DNA from: Infirmifilum sp. NZ
Lineage (GTDB): Archaea > Thermoproteota > Thermoprotei > Thermofilales > Thermofilaceae
DNA length: 64,000 bases
NCBI RefSeq assembly: GCF_022693705.1
Contig: NZ_CP094288.1
Location: 112,257 to 176,256 of the forward strand
Direction of reading: 5' to 3'
The position numbers were made by a program, and so were the translations under genes. Under the pieces are notes generated by a model. The model saw only the letters and a list, made by a program, of their open reading frames with translations. It had not been told where the DNA came from and ran no database searches. Below are positions 1 through 9,236 of the stretch, piece after piece (positions within the stretch are counted from its first letter, which is position 1; every line of letters begins with the position of its first letter).

Positions 1-1
1 G

Positions 2-907
2 AACCCCTGGGTTTACGAGCACCCCGTCGGGACCGGCCCCTACTACCTCGTCAAGTGGGAGCACAGGCAGTACGTCGAGCTCGCCGCAAACCCATACTAC
101 TGGGGGAGTGATAAGCCGAAGGTGAAGAGGGTCAAGATCCACCTCATACCCGAGGATTCATCGAGGATAATGCTCTTCACGAAGGGTGACCTCGACATAC
201 TGGACATACCCCCCTCCCTCTTCTTCAAAGTGCAGGGCGTCACGCTGAACTACGGCGGGAGAACCTGGAGGGTTGTAAGCAGGGAGCAGCCCACGTTCTG
301 GCTGTACTACATAGTCCCCAACGTGAACAAGGAGCCCTTCAACAAGCTCGAGGTGAGGCAGGCGCTCGCGTACGCGACTCCCTACGACCAGATAGCCTCG
401 GTTGCCCTCGGCGGCCTGGCGTTCAAAGCCTACGGCGTAATACCCAAGGGGATGTTCGGCTTCCAGAACACCGACGTTATCAACTACACTTACAACCTTA
501 ACAAGGCTAGGGAGCTCCTGCAGAAGGCCGGCGTCGACCCGGCGAAGTACAGGTTCACGATAATAGTCCCCGAGGGCTACAAGGAGTTCCAGGACGAGGC
601 GACGCTTCTGCAGGCCGCCTGGTCCCAGCTCGGCTTCCGGATAGACATCCAGGTCCTCTCACGGCCAGTGTTCAACGACAGGATGATCAGTAAGGACGGC
701 TTCGACATCAACCTCATCTCCTGGGGGCCGGACTACGTTGATCCGGACGACTACGCCGGCCCGCTCACGTACGGTGGACACACCTTTAGCAACATCCGCG
801 TAACCCAGGTGTACAGCTTAGAGCAGGCACAGCAGCTCGTTGACATGGCAAGCGCGAAGGTCATAGAGTGCATGGACTGGGTTGTGATAGTTGGCCCTGG
901 AAGGTAG
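2..907 (+). CDS. ABC transporter substrate-binding protein, family 5, 5' partial and C-terminally short
   Basis: The frame is open from the window edge, so the N-terminus and any signal peptide lie upstream. The visible part has family 5 (peptide/oligosaccharide) binding-protein hallmarks: GTGPYYLVKWE near the start, a NKLEVRQALAYA segment, and SWGPDYVDPDDYAGP late. It sits 35 nt before two permeases and two ATPases of the same system, so it should be the extracellular receptor. After the DPDDYA motif family members usually run on for about a hundred residues, ending in a conserved lobe; here the protein stops after about 50 unlike residues ending in GPGR. I infer a C-terminal deletion or an unusual variant, and cannot tell which. 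Confidence 0.8.
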   Translation, partial: NPWVYEHPVGTGPYYLVKWEHRQYVELAANPYYWGSDKPKVKRVKIHLIPEDSSRIMLFTKGDLDILDIPPSLFFKVQGVTLNYGGRTWRVVSREQPTFWLYYIVPNVNKEPFNKLEVRQALAYATPYDQIASVALGGLAFKAYGVIPKGMFGFQNTDVINYTYNLNKARELLQKAGVDPAKYRFTIIVPEGYKEFQDEATLLQAAWSQLGFRIDIQVLSRPVFNDRMISKDGFDINLISWGPDYVDPDDYAGPLTYGGHTFSNIRVTQVYSLEQAQQLVDMASAKVIECMDWVVIVGPGR

Positions 908-942
908 CTCGAGTAGGAGCCCTAAAAGGGGTGTTTTTCTCA

Positions 943-1947
943 ATGACTGATCTCAAGTACTTTATTTTGAGGAGGCTGATCACGTTCCTGCCTACAGTAG
1001 TGGGTGTTGTTGCCCTCACGTTCGTCATCGCGAGGATGATACCTGCAGACCCAGCGAGGCTCTGGGCCGGGGGAGTGAAGGCGAAGGAAGACGTCATAGC
1101 TCAGCTCGCGCAGAAGTACCACCTCAAGGAGCCGCTGTACGTCCAGTTCTTCTACTACCTCAGGGACATCTTCACCGGCGACTGGGGCGTCTCCCCAGTA
1201 ACCCGGAGGCCAGTCTTAGCCGACATTGCCTCGTACTTCCCGGCGACGGTGGAGCTCGCGGTCTTCTCCTTCGTGCTGATCGTAACGGTGGGGGTTCCGC
1301 TCGGCATGGTGGCTGCCCTCAAGCGCGACAGCTGGGTGGACCACTTAGTCAGGGTGATCTCGATCGGCGGGGCTTCGCTCCCCGTCTTCTGGCTGGGCGT
1401 CCTCCTCCAGCTGGCTTTCTACCACAGCTTGGGCGTGCTCCCCGCCGTAGGCAGGGGTACCCCGCCGCCGAGGGTGTTTACAGGCATGTACACGCTGGAC
1501 AGCCTTCTCTGCGGCGACTTCGCCGCGTTCTGGGATAACCTCAGCCACATGGTACTCCCCGGGGTGACGCTCGCGTTCTCGTCGGTGGGTCTCATAGCGA
1601 GGATCACCAGAGGGAGCATCCTAGATACGCTCTCCGCTGAGCACATCGACTTCGCCCGCATGAGGGGTTTGACGAGGTGGCTCATGCTCAAGCACATACT
1701 GAAGAACAGCCTCGTTCCGATAATCACCGTGCTGGGCCTGACGTTCAGCTGGCTGCTCAGCGGGGCAATTGTGGTCGAGGCCATCTTCGCCTGGCCAGGG
1801 ATAGGAAGCTACGCGACAAGCGCTATCGCGAACGTCGACTTCCCGGCTATCGTTGGCGTCACCCTCCTCATGGGACTGATCTACGTGGCGATAAACTTCC
1901 TCGTGGACATCCTCTACGCGCTCGTCGATCCAAGGGTGAGGCTATGA
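943..1947 (+). CDS. ABC transporter permease, DppB/OppB type
   Basis: Inner-membrane permease of a peptide or oligosaccharide importer, 334 residues as usual for DppB. It begins MTDLKYFILRRLITFLPTVV, has the DppB N-terminal helix, a periplasmic loop, then the binding-protein-dependent transport domain, with the EAA-type loop around ARMRGLTRWLMLKHILKNSL. A longer upstream extension of the frame exists, but the ATG at 943 matches the family start. Its TGA overlaps the next gene's ATG (ATGA), which indicates translational coupling. The substrate cannot be read from the sequence. Confidence 0.92.
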   Translation: MTDLKYFILRRLITFLPTVVGVVALTFVIARMIPADPARLWAGGVKAKEDVIAQLAQKYHLKEPLYVQFFYYLRDIFTGDWGVSPVTRRPVLADIASYFPATVELAVFSFVLIVTVGVPLGMVAALKRDSWVDHLVRVISIGGASLPVFWLGVLLQLAFYHSLGVLPAVGRGTPPPRVFTGMYTLDSLLCGDFAAFWDNLSHMVLPGVTLAFSSVGLIARITRGSILDTLSAEHIDFARMRGLTRWLMLKHILKNSLVPIITVLGLTFSWLLSGAIVVEAIFAWPGIGSYATSAIANVDFPAIVGVTLLMGLIYVAINFLVDILYALVDPRVRL

Positions 1948-2870
1948 GCCTGGTGCTCCTTAAAAGAAGGAGGGGTGCGGGGCAGCGTAGGAGCGAGCGG
2001 AAGCTGATCCTCCGCATACTCATGGGCTCTCCAGCTGGTGTTGCAGGCCTTGTCCTATCGCTCTTGTTCATAGTTCTTGGTGTGGTTGGGCCCCACATAA
2101 CCCCCTACGACCCCATCCTGATAGACTTCGCGAAGGTCAACCAGCTGAGGCTACAGCCCCCGTCCCTGGCGCACCCCTTCGGGACAGACGAGTTCGGGCG
2201 CGACATGCTGAGCAGGGTTCTCTACGGGTCACGCCTCTCGCTGTTGTCGGCGGTCACAGTCCTGGGCGTCGCCGTCCCCGTGGGCATCATGCTTGGCTTG
2301 CTGGCGGGTTACTTCGGTGGGGCAGTCGACGAACTGATAATGAGGATCACGGACGTATTCCTCGCGTTCCCAGGCATAGTGCTAGCTATAGCATTCAGCG
2401 CCACCCTAGGCGCGGGGCTGTGGTCAGCGATACTGGCGGTGGCCCTGATCTGGTGGCCCTCCTACGTTAGGCTCGTTAGGGGGCAGGTAATACAGGTGAA
2501 GAGCTCGCTGTTCGTGGAGGCGGCGAAAGCCCTCGGGCTTAGCCCGCTGAAGATCATGATCAGGCACCTCCTGCCGAACATCTTAACACCGGTCATAGTC
2601 ATGGCTACTCTCGATTTCGGAAGCGTGGTTATCGTGACATCATCCCTCTCGTTTATCGGCCTCGGCGCGCAACCGCCTCTACCCGAGTGGGGGAGGCTCG
2701 TCTCTGACGGGAGAGCTTACTTCCCGCAGGCCTGGTGGTACGTGTTCTTCCCGGGCTTGATGATATTCCTAGTGTCGCTGGGCTGGAACCTTTTAGGGGA
2801 CACCCTGCGGGATGTGTTCGACCCGAAGTACAGGAGGCGGCTGGAGTTTAGGGAGGTGGAAGGAGAATGA
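1944..2870 (+). CDS. ABC transporter permease, DppC/OppC type
   Basis: Second permease of the importer, 308 residues. It carries the OppC N-terminal transmembrane helix, the HPFGTDEFGRDMLSRVLYGS motif typical of DppC, five further helices and the EAA loop around EAAKALGLSPLKIMIRHLLP. The start is the ATG inside the ATGA overlap with the preceding permease; earlier in-frame codons would run inside that gene. It ends in another ATGA overlap with the first ATPase, so all four downstream genes form one tightly packed operon. Confidence 0.92.
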   Translation: MSLVLLKRRRGAGQRRSERKLILRILMGSPAGVAGLVLSLLFIVLGVVGPHITPYDPILIDFAKVNQLRLQPPSLAHPFGTDEFGRDMLSRVLYGSRLSLLSAVTVLGVAVPVGIMLGLLAGYFGGAVDELIMRITDVFLAFPGIVLAIAFSATLGAGLWSAILAVALIWWPSYVRLVRGQVIQVKSSLFVEAAKALGLSPLKIMIRHLLPNILTPVIVMATLDFGSVVIVTSSLSFIGLGAQPPLPEWGRLVSDGRAYFPQAWWYVFFPGLMIFLVSLGWNLLGDTLRDVFDPKYRRRLEFREVEGE

Positions 2871-3841
2871 GCGGCAACCCCTTGTTGAGTATCGAGGGGC
2901 TCAGGGTCTACTTCTACACCTACGCAGGTGTAGCCAGGGCGGTCGACGGAGTCGACCTCAGGCTGTACGAGGGGGAGAGCTTTGCCCTCGTGGGCGAGAC
3001 GGGGTGCGGTAAGTCAACGGTGGCGCGCGCCATCATGGGGTTGATCCCGCCCCCGGGGAGAGTCGTCTCGGGGAGAATAGTGCTCGACGGCGTAGACATC
3101 TTAAGCCTCTCCGAAGAGGAGTTGCGCAAAATCCGGGGCTCGAAGGTAGCGTACATAGCACAAGACCCGATGAGCGCCCTAGACCCCCTCTTCACAATAG
3201 GGGCTCACGTGGCCGAAACGATCGTTTCCCACAACTCGGCCAAGTGGGCTGAAGCCTGGATCAAAGCTCTAAAGATCCTCAGTAGTGTCGCAATTCCTGA
3301 ACCGGAGAGGAGGGCTAGGAGCTACCCCCACGAGCTGAGCGGGGGTCTGAAGCAAAGGTCCGTAATTGCGACCGCCATCGCGAATAATCCCAAGCTTCTC
3401 ATAGCCGACGAGCCCACAACGGCTCTGGACGTCACTATTCAGACGCAGGTCATGGACCTCGTCATGGACCTGAAAAAGCGGTACAGGTCCACACTTCTTC
3501 TGATAGCACACAACCTTGGGCTGGTGGCCGAGTACACCGAGAGGGTTGCTGTCATGTACCTCGGGAAAATCGTCGAGGTCGCAGACGTTGAGGACCTCTT
3601 CGAAAAGCCCCTGCACCCCTACACGCAGGGGCTGCTTAAGTCTGTCCCGAACCCCCTCAGAAACATCGAGAAGCTGTACTCGATACCTGGCAGCGTCCCG
3701 AGCGCTGTTAATCCTCCTCAGGGCTGCCGGTTCCACCCGAGGTGCCCCTTCGCCACCGACAAGTGCCGCGTCGAGGAGCCGCCCCTAGTTGAAGCAGAGA
3801 AGGAACACCTCGTAGCATGCTGGCTGTATAGCAAGGGGTGA
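2867..3841 (+). CDS. Oligopeptide/dipeptide ABC transporter ATPase, DppD/OppD type
   Basis: Cytoplasmic nucleotide-binding subunit, 324 residues. Walker A is GETGCGKST, the signature is LSGGLKQR (not the usual LSGGMRQR), Walker B is [13 protein letters not shown] and the switch His is in LIAHNLG. The C-terminus has the OppD/F extension with HPYTQGLL and the four-cysteine stretch [13 protein letters not shown] that in relatives binds an iron-sulfur cluster or structural metal. It pairs with the following ATPase as a heterodimer. Its last about 130 nt are nearly identical to the end of the next gene (see repeats). Confidence 0.93.
   Translation: MSGNPLLSIEGLRVYFYTYAGVARAVDGVDLRLYEGESFALVGETGCGKSTVARAIMGLIPPPGRVVSGRIVLDGVDILSLSEEELRKIRGSKVAYIAQDPMSALDPLFTIGAHVAETIVSHNSAKWAEAWIKALKILSSVAIPEPERRARSYPHELSGGLKQRSVIATAIANNPKLLIADEPTTALDVTIQTQVMDLVMDLKKRYRSTLLLIAHNLGLVAEYTERVAVMYLGKIVEVADVEDLFEKPLHPYTQGLLKSVPNPLRNIEKLYSIPGSVPSAVNPPQGCRFHPRCPFATDKCRVEEPPLVEAEKEHLVACWLYSKG
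3701..3829 (+). repeat. Near-identical tract, copy 1 (3' end of dppD-like gene)
   Basis: These 129 nt match 4678-4806 with only two differences that I can find (at 3814 and around 3827-3829). They encode the cysteine-rich OppD/F tail. The flanking parts of the two ATPases are clearly diverged, so the tract stands out. Confidence 0.9.
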
Positions 3842-4818
3842 TGGGTGTGAGCGTGCTCGTAAGAGTGGAGAACCTGAAGAAACACTTCCCGGTTAAAGGC
3901 TTCCTGTTCACAAGAGGGTGGGTTCGGGCGGTAGACGGGATAAGCTTCTCAATCCACAGGGGTGAAACGCTGGGACTGGTGGGAGAGTCGGGCTGTGGCA
4001 AAACCACTGTTGGAAGGCTAGCGGTACGTCTACTTGAACCGACGAGCGGCTCGATATACTATGACGGCGTTAACATCTTCGAGCTCAAGAACAGGCAACT
4101 GAAGGAGTTTAGGAGGAAGGTGCAGATAGTGTTTCAGGATCCCTACAGCTCCCTGAACCCGAGAATGATGGTTTACGATATTATAGCTGAAGCCGTAACT
4201 GAGACAAACTCGGGCGGGGAGGGCGATCTTGAGGACTACGTGGCTTCGCTCCTCGAGAGGGTCGGCCTCTCCGGGGAGCACCTGTACAGGTACCCTCACG
4301 AGTTCAGCGGTGGACAGCGGCAGAGGATAGCCATAGCTAGGGCGCTGGCCGTTAAGCCCGAGTTTCTCGTCCTGGACGAGCCGACGTCGGCGCTTGACGT
4401 CTCCGTTCAGTCCCAGATCCTCAACCTCCTCAAAGACCTCCAGAAAAACTACAACCTCACCTACCTCTTCATATCCCACGACCTCGCCGTGGTCCGCTAC
4501 ATGAGCCACCGCGTAGCGGTAATGTATCTCGGGAAAATAGTCGAGTTGTCAGACTCCGCAACAGTATTTGAGAAGCCCCTGCACCCCTACACGCAGATGC
4601 TGCTCTCAGCGATACCTATCCCCGACCCTAAGCTGGCCAAGTCTAGGACGAAGATCAAACCCTCCGGAGAGCCGCCCAGCGCTGTTAATCCTCCTCAGGG
4701 CTGCCGGTTCCACCCGAGGTGCCCCTTCGCCACCGACAAGTGCCGCGTCGAGGAGCCGCCCCTAGTTGAAGCAGAGAAGGGACACCTCGTAGCATGCTGG
4801 CTGTACAGTAGATCTTAA
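3838..4818 (+). CDS. Oligopeptide/dipeptide ABC transporter ATPase, DppF/OppF type
   Basis: Second nucleotide-binding subunit, 326 residues. Walker [10 protein letters not shown], signature FSGGQRQR, Walker [13 protein letters not shown] and switch His in FISHDLAVV are all present, followed by the OppD/F C-terminal extension. The start is either GTG at 3838 within a GTGATG overlap with the upstream stop or ATG at 3841. This is the last gene of the importer operon; the following 114 nt separate it from the convergent AcnX operon. Confidence 0.93.
   Translation: MMGVSVLVRVENLKKHFPVKGFLFTRGWVRAVDGISFSIHRGETLGLVGESGCGKTTVGRLAVRLLEPTSGSIYYDGVNIFELKNRQLKEFRRKVQIVFQDPYSSLNPRMMVYDIIAEAVTETNSGGEGDLEDYVASLLERVGLSGEHLYRYPHEFSGGQRQRIAIARALAVKPEFLVLDEPTSALDVSVQSQILNLLKDLQKNYNLTYLFISHDLAVVRYMSHRVAVMYLGKIVELSDSATVFEKPLHPYTQMLLSAIPIPDPKLAKSRTKIKPSGEPPSAVNPPQGCRFHPRCPFATDKCRVEEPPLVEAEKGHLVACWLYSRS
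4678..4806 (+). repeat. Near-identical tract, copy 2 (3' end of dppF-like gene)
   Basis: Second copy of the tract at 3701-3829. The identity includes synonymous positions, so it points to recent gene conversion and not only to protein-level constraint. Confidence 0.9.
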
Positions 4819-4932
4819 AGAAGTGACCGCGTGTTTTTACGCCGGTGAAACCTGGTCACGAAGTTAGCTATTGACATTTCTGACGCTATGCAGGTGGCTT
4901 TAGTGATTAGCGAAGTGAGAAAAAACTTTATT

Positions 4933-5379
4933 TTATATGATGCACACTTCGCCTTTAGAAGTTACTTTCACGCGGTTGCCGGTCTTCACGTGCTGAAAGA
5001 TCTCGTCACCAACTTTGTCTATGAGTGCTATTTTCTTCCCGAACCACTCGTGGGCCAGGGCTACTCCTGATGATGTCAAGGTGTCGGCTTCGCGGGTGCA
5101 GACGATAGCCTTAGGTGCCACGCCTAGAAGGGCGATTTCGGCGATTATTATGCCGCCGGTTGTGGACCCGATTCCGGAGGGTATTATCAGTATCTTGCCT
5201 GTGAGGTCTACACCGTATACGTGGGGGTTGTTCTTGTCACCGCCTATCGCGCGCTTTCTACGCCTGATCACTGTCTCCTGGTACGTTGCGAGTATGTTGA
5301 AGCCTTGAGGGGAGACAACGGCCTCTCCATCCACGTCTCCTGGGAGGATTGCCCGGCCTTTGAAGCACGTCTCAGGCAT
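4933..5379 (-). CDS. Aconitase X (AcnX) small subunit, swivel domain, divergent
   Basis: 148 residues with the DUF126/AcnX swivel fold pattern: FKGRAILPGDVDGEAVVS at the N-terminus and IPSGIGSTTGG, the loop holding the serine that shapes the active site. AcnX enzymes are dehydratases; the archaeal form is phosphomevalonate dehydratase and bacterial forms act on hydroxyprolines. It follows the large subunit by 2 nt and closes a four-gene operon. The segment after the serine loop (HEWFGKKIALIDK) does not look like the usual phosphomevalonate enzyme, so the substrate is left open. Confidence 0.8.
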   Translation of the reverse strand: MPETCFKGRAILPGDVDGEAVVSPQGFNILATYQETVIRRRKRAIGGDKNNPHVYGVDLTGKILIIPSGIGSTTGGIIIAEIALLGVAPKAIVCTREADTLTSSGVALAHEWFGKKIALIDKVGDEIFQHVKTGNRVKVTSKGEVCII

Positions 5380-5381
5380 AT

Positions 5382-6581
5382 CTACTCACCCCTGAGGTAG
5401 GAGAGGAGCTGCGGCGTATCCATGAAGGCGGCATGGCTGTAGTAACTGAGCTTCCCGGAGTTTGTGAGTATTTTTAGCCGCTTCGAGGTGGGTATGTTTG
5501 TCAGCATGAGAGGGCAGAAGCTATCCACGTCCCCACCCGCGTCCCTGAGCTTGGAGTACAGCTTCGTGGATTTGAACTCTCGGGCTATCTTCGGTGCAGC
5601 TAGGAGTAGCGTGCGGGTCTTGAGCTCCGCTTCGGAAAGCTCTCTAGCGAAGAAGTCGAGCTGCTCTCGGGACAGGTGTGGGCAGCCGATTATCGCCAGG
5701 TCGGGCTTCCCGGGGGCGGCTTTCGCCTCCATTTCTCTCTTCATTTTGGAAAGCTCCTCATCCCCCACTCTCAGCACTTTGTGATCGCTTCTCAAGATCT
5801 TTCTCCCGTTTTCCACAGCCTCGGGAGTGAGGTCCTCCGCGTGAAATAGCCCGACGGCACCCCACACTGCCATAGCGGCTCCCATGTCCTTCAGCTCGTA
5901 CTCCTCAAACTCCCACCTGTCCAGACCCGCTATGTATGGGACCCCGTCCAGGACGCTCTTCCCGATTAAGCTCCCGAGAATGAAGGGGCTTGGCTTAGAC
6001 GATGTTTTCACCTCGACTAGCCAGTCGGCTTTCCTGTTCTCGTCTAAAAGAAGTCCGAAAAGCGGGGTTTCTCCGGTGACGCCCGAGAGCAGCTCGACTA
6101 TTGAGGAGTTCCTGTTTGTTCTAGCGCCCAGCACGGAGTTGGCGTATATCACTGCGGAGGATTCGGCCCAGGCTAGGATGTCACCGTATGAGGGCTTGTT
6201 GCCTATGTAGTAGGGCGTGCAGGTGAAAGCGTCCGGGTCGATGAGCCCTAGCCTCAGAAGCAGGGACTCCAGCCTCCCCTGCTTGCTGTAGAGGTACCTC
6301 CCGACGAGCTTCTCGACGAGGGGTATTGACGTCTGAGGGGGCCGTGGGTTAGCGGTTAAAGGCACCCTGGACTTTAGGTCCTTGCTGGCCAGTTCTTCAA
6401 GAACCATGAACATCGACTTTACGAACCTGAGGCCGCACGAGGTAACCCAGTGGCAGCTCTTGCACTCAGCAAACCTCTCAGCGCCGTAGACCTTCCCGTA
6501 TGCCTCCAATACTCTGTAGCACTTTCTCAGGGTTTCTTCGCGGCCTTCGACGAGGCGCCTCTCATCAACGGGACCTGTCAT
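5382..6581 (-). CDS. Aconitase X (AcnX) catalytic large subunit, divergent
   Basis: 399 residues. AcnX features include TCTPYYIGNKPSYGDILAWAE, then AESSAVIYANSVLGARTNRN and DENRK, with a GCPHLSREQL motif in the C-terminal half. These supply the [Fe-S] cysteines and substrate-binding residues of the family. The position where AcnX proteins usually read SAHVSG here reads KSCHWVTSCG, with two added cysteines, and the TLNPAGMD region is TANPRPPQT. The changes argue for a paralog with altered substrate or cluster binding, though I judge this by memory of the family. It lies 17 nt after the SCP2-like gene and 2 nt before the small subunit. Confidence 0.8.
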   Translation of the reverse strand: MTGPVDERRLVEGREETLRKCYRVLEAYGKVYGAERFAECKSCHWVTSCGLRFVKSMFMVLEELASKDLKSRVPLTANPRPPQTSIPLVEKLVGRYLYSKQGRLESLLLRLGLIDPDAFTCTPYYIGNKPSYGDILAWAESSAVIYANSVLGARTNRNSSIVELLSGVTGETPLFGLLLDENRKADWLVEVKTSSKPSPFILGSLIGKSVLDGVPYIAGLDRWEFEEYELKDMGAAMAVWGAVGLFHAEDLTPEAVENGRKILRSDHKVLRVGDEELSKMKREMEAKAAPGKPDLAIIGCPHLSREQLDFFARELSEAELKTRTLLLAAPKIAREFKSTKLYSKLRDAGGDVDSFCPLMLTNIPTSKRLKILTNSGKLSYYSHAAFMDTPQLLSYLRGE

Positions 6582-6598
6582 GCTCCCACCCGGGTGCC

Positions 6599-7054
6599 CT
6601 AGAAGGTGAACTCCCTCTTTAGGTAGGGAAGCATCTCTGGTATAGCCTTACCCCCGAATATCAGCTCGCGCATGGCTCTGTTTACCTCCTCGAGGACAGC
6701 GCTCCTCTTGAGCAGCTCGAACACCTTTCCCTTAATCTTCACGCGCCCTCTGAGAACCATCGCGCCGCTCGAGGCCTCTCCCCTTAAGAGCGCGTCGAAT
6801 GTGGAGACGCTCATCTCGACGGTTATGTCGGCCTTCTCCTCTTCCTCTGGCTCGAGAGCCCGTATCTCGGCGCAGCGGCCGTCCCTTATCGTTATGAAGG
6901 TCTTGTAGACGTAGGGTAGACCCGGGAGAGTGGGCGTAAGCTTAACCAGTATTGTCCTCGTCCACCCCCGCGCGGCGCTCTTAAACTTCTCGCTGGAATT
7001 CAGCCTCCGTTTAACGGTATCGAGGAGGATACACGTAGTCATGTCAACCGGCAT
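6599..7054 (-). CDS. SCP2 sterol-transfer-family protein
   Basis: 151 residues from the ATG at 7054, which has a GGTGGTGGGT Shine-Dalgarno directly before it; GTG at 7063 is also possible. The second half has the SCP2 pattern, ADITVEMSVSTFDALLRGE followed by GRVKIKG, a fold that binds hydrophobic ligands such as acyl-CoAs. It starts right after the flavoprotein stop and precedes the AcnX large subunit, so it may carry or present a lipid-like or CoA-linked substrate in the same pathway. This role is inference. Confidence 0.75.
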   Translation of the reverse strand: MPVDMTTCILLDTVKRRLNSSEKFKSAARGWTRTILVKLTPTLPGLPYVYKTFITIRDGRCAEIRALEPEEEEKADITVEMSVSTFDALLRGEASSGAMVLRGRVKIKGKVFELLKRSAVLEEVNRAMRELIFGGKAIPEMLPYLKREFTF

Positions 7055-7063
7055 ACCCACCAC

Positions 7064-9058
7064 CTACACCGAGATCGCCAGGTAATAAGCATCCCAAACA
7101 GCATCCCTTATCTTCCTGGGGCTTAACGCGTCCCCGATTATATGAACATTCGGGTGCTCGGCTGCGAGAGCGTCGTAAAGCTCCCTGTTGGGGACCATCC
7201 CCGTGGCTAGAACAACGCTATCGCAAGGTATCTCTCGCGCACCGTGAGGTGTTTCCACGACGACGCGACCGTCGAGAACCTCTTTAACCTTGGTATTCAG
7301 CATCAAGGGGATCTTTAGGTACTTGAGCATGGTCATCAGGTACAGCTTGTTAGCGTGGCTTACACTGATGTTAGGAGCAGGTAGCATTTCGACGATTGTG
7401 GCCTTCTTCCCAGATTGCGCGAGCCAGATCGCTGTCTCAACGCCCACGAGACCCGCGCCTACGATCACGACATCATCTTTAACGGCTTTAAGGCCTCGAA
7501 GCAGGTCAACGGCTTGAACCACGTTGGGCTTGTCTACCCCTGGAATAGGCGGAACAGCAGGCCTAGACCCCGTTGCGACGACGACAACATCGGGGTTTTC
7601 CCCCAGAACCCTGTCAACAGTGGCCTCAGTCCTGAGGTTTACGTCGACTTCCAGCTTCTCGAGTTGCCGTTCATACCAGCGCTTAAGCCTGCGAATATCG
7701 TACTTGAAGTCGGGAACACCCCCCTCGATCAGGTGGCCGCCTAGCTCCGAGTCCTTCTCGAACAGTATTACCTCGTGCCCACGGATCGCGGCCACTCGGG
7801 CAAACTCCATTCCGGCAACGCCTCCGCCGCAAACCACGATCCTCCTCCTATGAGCTGCCGGCTTCAGCTCCAGCTCCCTCTCACGCCCTGTTGCAGGGTT
7901 TACGGCGCAGGAGAGGGGACGGGCCAGCTCGATGATCCTGTACAAGCACTCGTGGCAACCTATACACGGCCTTATCTCCTCGTACCTCCCTGCTCTCACC
8001 TTCGCCGGCCAGTAAGGGTCAGCTAGTAGCCCCCTCCCTATTGCCACCATGTCAGCCTTCCCCTCCTCAAGGACCTTCTCGGCGACGACAGGGTCGTCCA
8101 GCCTACCAACCGCTATAACAGGTATCTTGACCTCTCTCTTCACCATCCCGGCGAAGTCGGCCAAACATCCGTGTGGGAGGTACTCGGGAGGGTGAGCCAT
8201 GTACCAGCTGTCATAGCATCCGGCGTCAACATGTAGCGCGTCGAAGCCCGCCTTTTCCAGGATCTTCGCCATCTGGATCCCTTCCTCTATATCTCTCCCA
8301 GCTTCCGCGAACTCCTCCCCAGGTAACCCCGGGTTATTGTATCCCTTCAAAAAGTGTTTAACTCCAAACCTGTAAACAACTGGAAAATCTTTGCCAACAG
8401 TGTCTTTAATCGCGTTGAGAATTTCAATAGGGAGTCTAAGCCTGTTCTCAAGGCTTCCACCGTACTCGTCATCCCTCCTATTCCATATGGAGCTTGTGAA
8501 CTGGTCGAGAAGGTATCCCTCGTGCCCGTGTAGCTCGATCCCGTCGAAGCCCGCGAGATACGCGTACTCGGCGGCACGACCAAAAGCCTCTACAAGCTTT
8601 TTGATCTCCTCCCTCGTCATAGCCCTCGTCTTCAGAGTGGGAACCCAGTAGCAGGGGACCTCTGATGCGGAGACCGGCTTAAAGCCGGAAAGAAGGGTGA
8701 GCGTGGGTGCCACACGTCCAACACCGGCTGTGAGCTGTACGAAGATGCGGGCGCCGTAGTGGTGAACCTCCTCTGTGAGCTCCGACATCGGGGAGACGTG
8801 CTTGACTGAGTCAAGTATTGGTAGCACGTGACGCCCATCCAAGCGTAAGTCCTCTATCTCGTTCTCAACCCGAGTGAGGCCAGTAATGATTAGACCTACC
8901 CCACCCTTTGCGCGTTCGACATAATAGTCCACGATTCTCCGGTTGATAGACCCATCGGGGTTCACCATCGTCACTAAACCCATCGGAGCCATCGCGATCC
9001 TGTTCTTGATCCACGTCTTCCCGATGCTTATGGGTCTGAACAGAAGTTTCCCCTGCAT
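7064..9058 (-). CDS. Old-yellow-enzyme NADH:flavin oxidoreductase, 2,4-dienoyl-CoA reductase (FadH) type
   Basis: 664 residues in three parts: an N-terminal TIM barrel binding FMN (DGIELHGHEGYLLDQFTSS, AIGRGLLADPYWPAK), a cysteine cluster CIGCHECLYRIIELARPLSC for a [4Fe-4S] centre, and a C-terminal FAD/NAD(P) domain (VVCGGGVAGME, VIVGAGLVGVE). This is the FadH/trimethylamine dehydrogenase layout, reducing conjugated double bonds. It is the first gene of the operon with SCP2 and AcnX. A TATA box at about 9080-9092 places the transcript start at the TTG/ATG pair 9061/9058, so translation is probably leaderless. Confidence 0.9.
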   Translation of the reverse strand: MQGKLLFRPISIGKTWIKNRIAMAPMGLVTMVNPDGSINRRIVDYYVERAKGGVGLIITGLTRVENEIEDLRLDGRHVLPILDSVKHVSPMSELTEEVHHYGARIFVQLTAGVGRVAPTLTLLSGFKPVSASEVPCYWVPTLKTRAMTREEIKKLVEAFGRAAEYAYLAGFDGIELHGHEGYLLDQFTSSIWNRRDDEYGGSLENRLRLPIEILNAIKDTVGKDFPVVYRFGVKHFLKGYNNPGLPGEEFAEAGRDIEEGIQMAKILEKAGFDALHVDAGCYDSWYMAHPPEYLPHGCLADFAGMVKREVKIPVIAVGRLDDPVVAEKVLEEGKADMVAIGRGLLADPYWPAKVRAGRYEEIRPCIGCHECLYRIIELARPLSCAVNPATGRERELELKPAAHRRRIVVCGGGVAGMEFARVAAIRGHEVILFEKDSELGGHLIEGGVPDFKYDIRRLKRWYERQLEKLEVDVNLRTEATVDRVLGENPDVVVVATGSRPAVPPIPGVDKPNVVQAVDLLRGLKAVKDDVVIVGAGLVGVETAIWLAQSGKKATIVEMLPAPNISVSHANKLYLMTMLKYLKIPLMLNTKVKEVLDGRVVVETPHGAREIPCDSVVLATGMVPNRELYDALAAEHPNVHIIGDALSPRKIRDAVWDAYYLAISV

Positions 9059-9076
9059 CAAGAATGTATCAAAACT

Positions 9077-9093
9077 ATTACGTATATGCTTTC
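9077..9093 (-). promoter_or_regulatory. TATA box of the OYE-SCP2-AcnX operon
   Basis: On the minus strand GCATATACG lies about 26 nt upstream of the first codon at 9061/9058. No other TATA-like element is closer. Confidence 0.55.
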
Positions 9094-9236
9094 TTTACTA
9101 ATAGCCATTCGTAATACACCTTTGTCACGCGGACTTCCACCGGAGCTCTGGGCTTCCTGTGTATAGACTTACCGTTTTACTTTGTCTAGCTTTGCGTTAT
9201 AGGTGAAGATGCATAAGAAAAATGTCTTCTTCGGCT

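Noticed and set aside
4933..6581. Naming the AcnX pair phosphomevalonate dehydratase outright
   Set aside because: The active-site region differs from my memory of that enzyme and the operon partners are unusual, so only AcnX is claimed.
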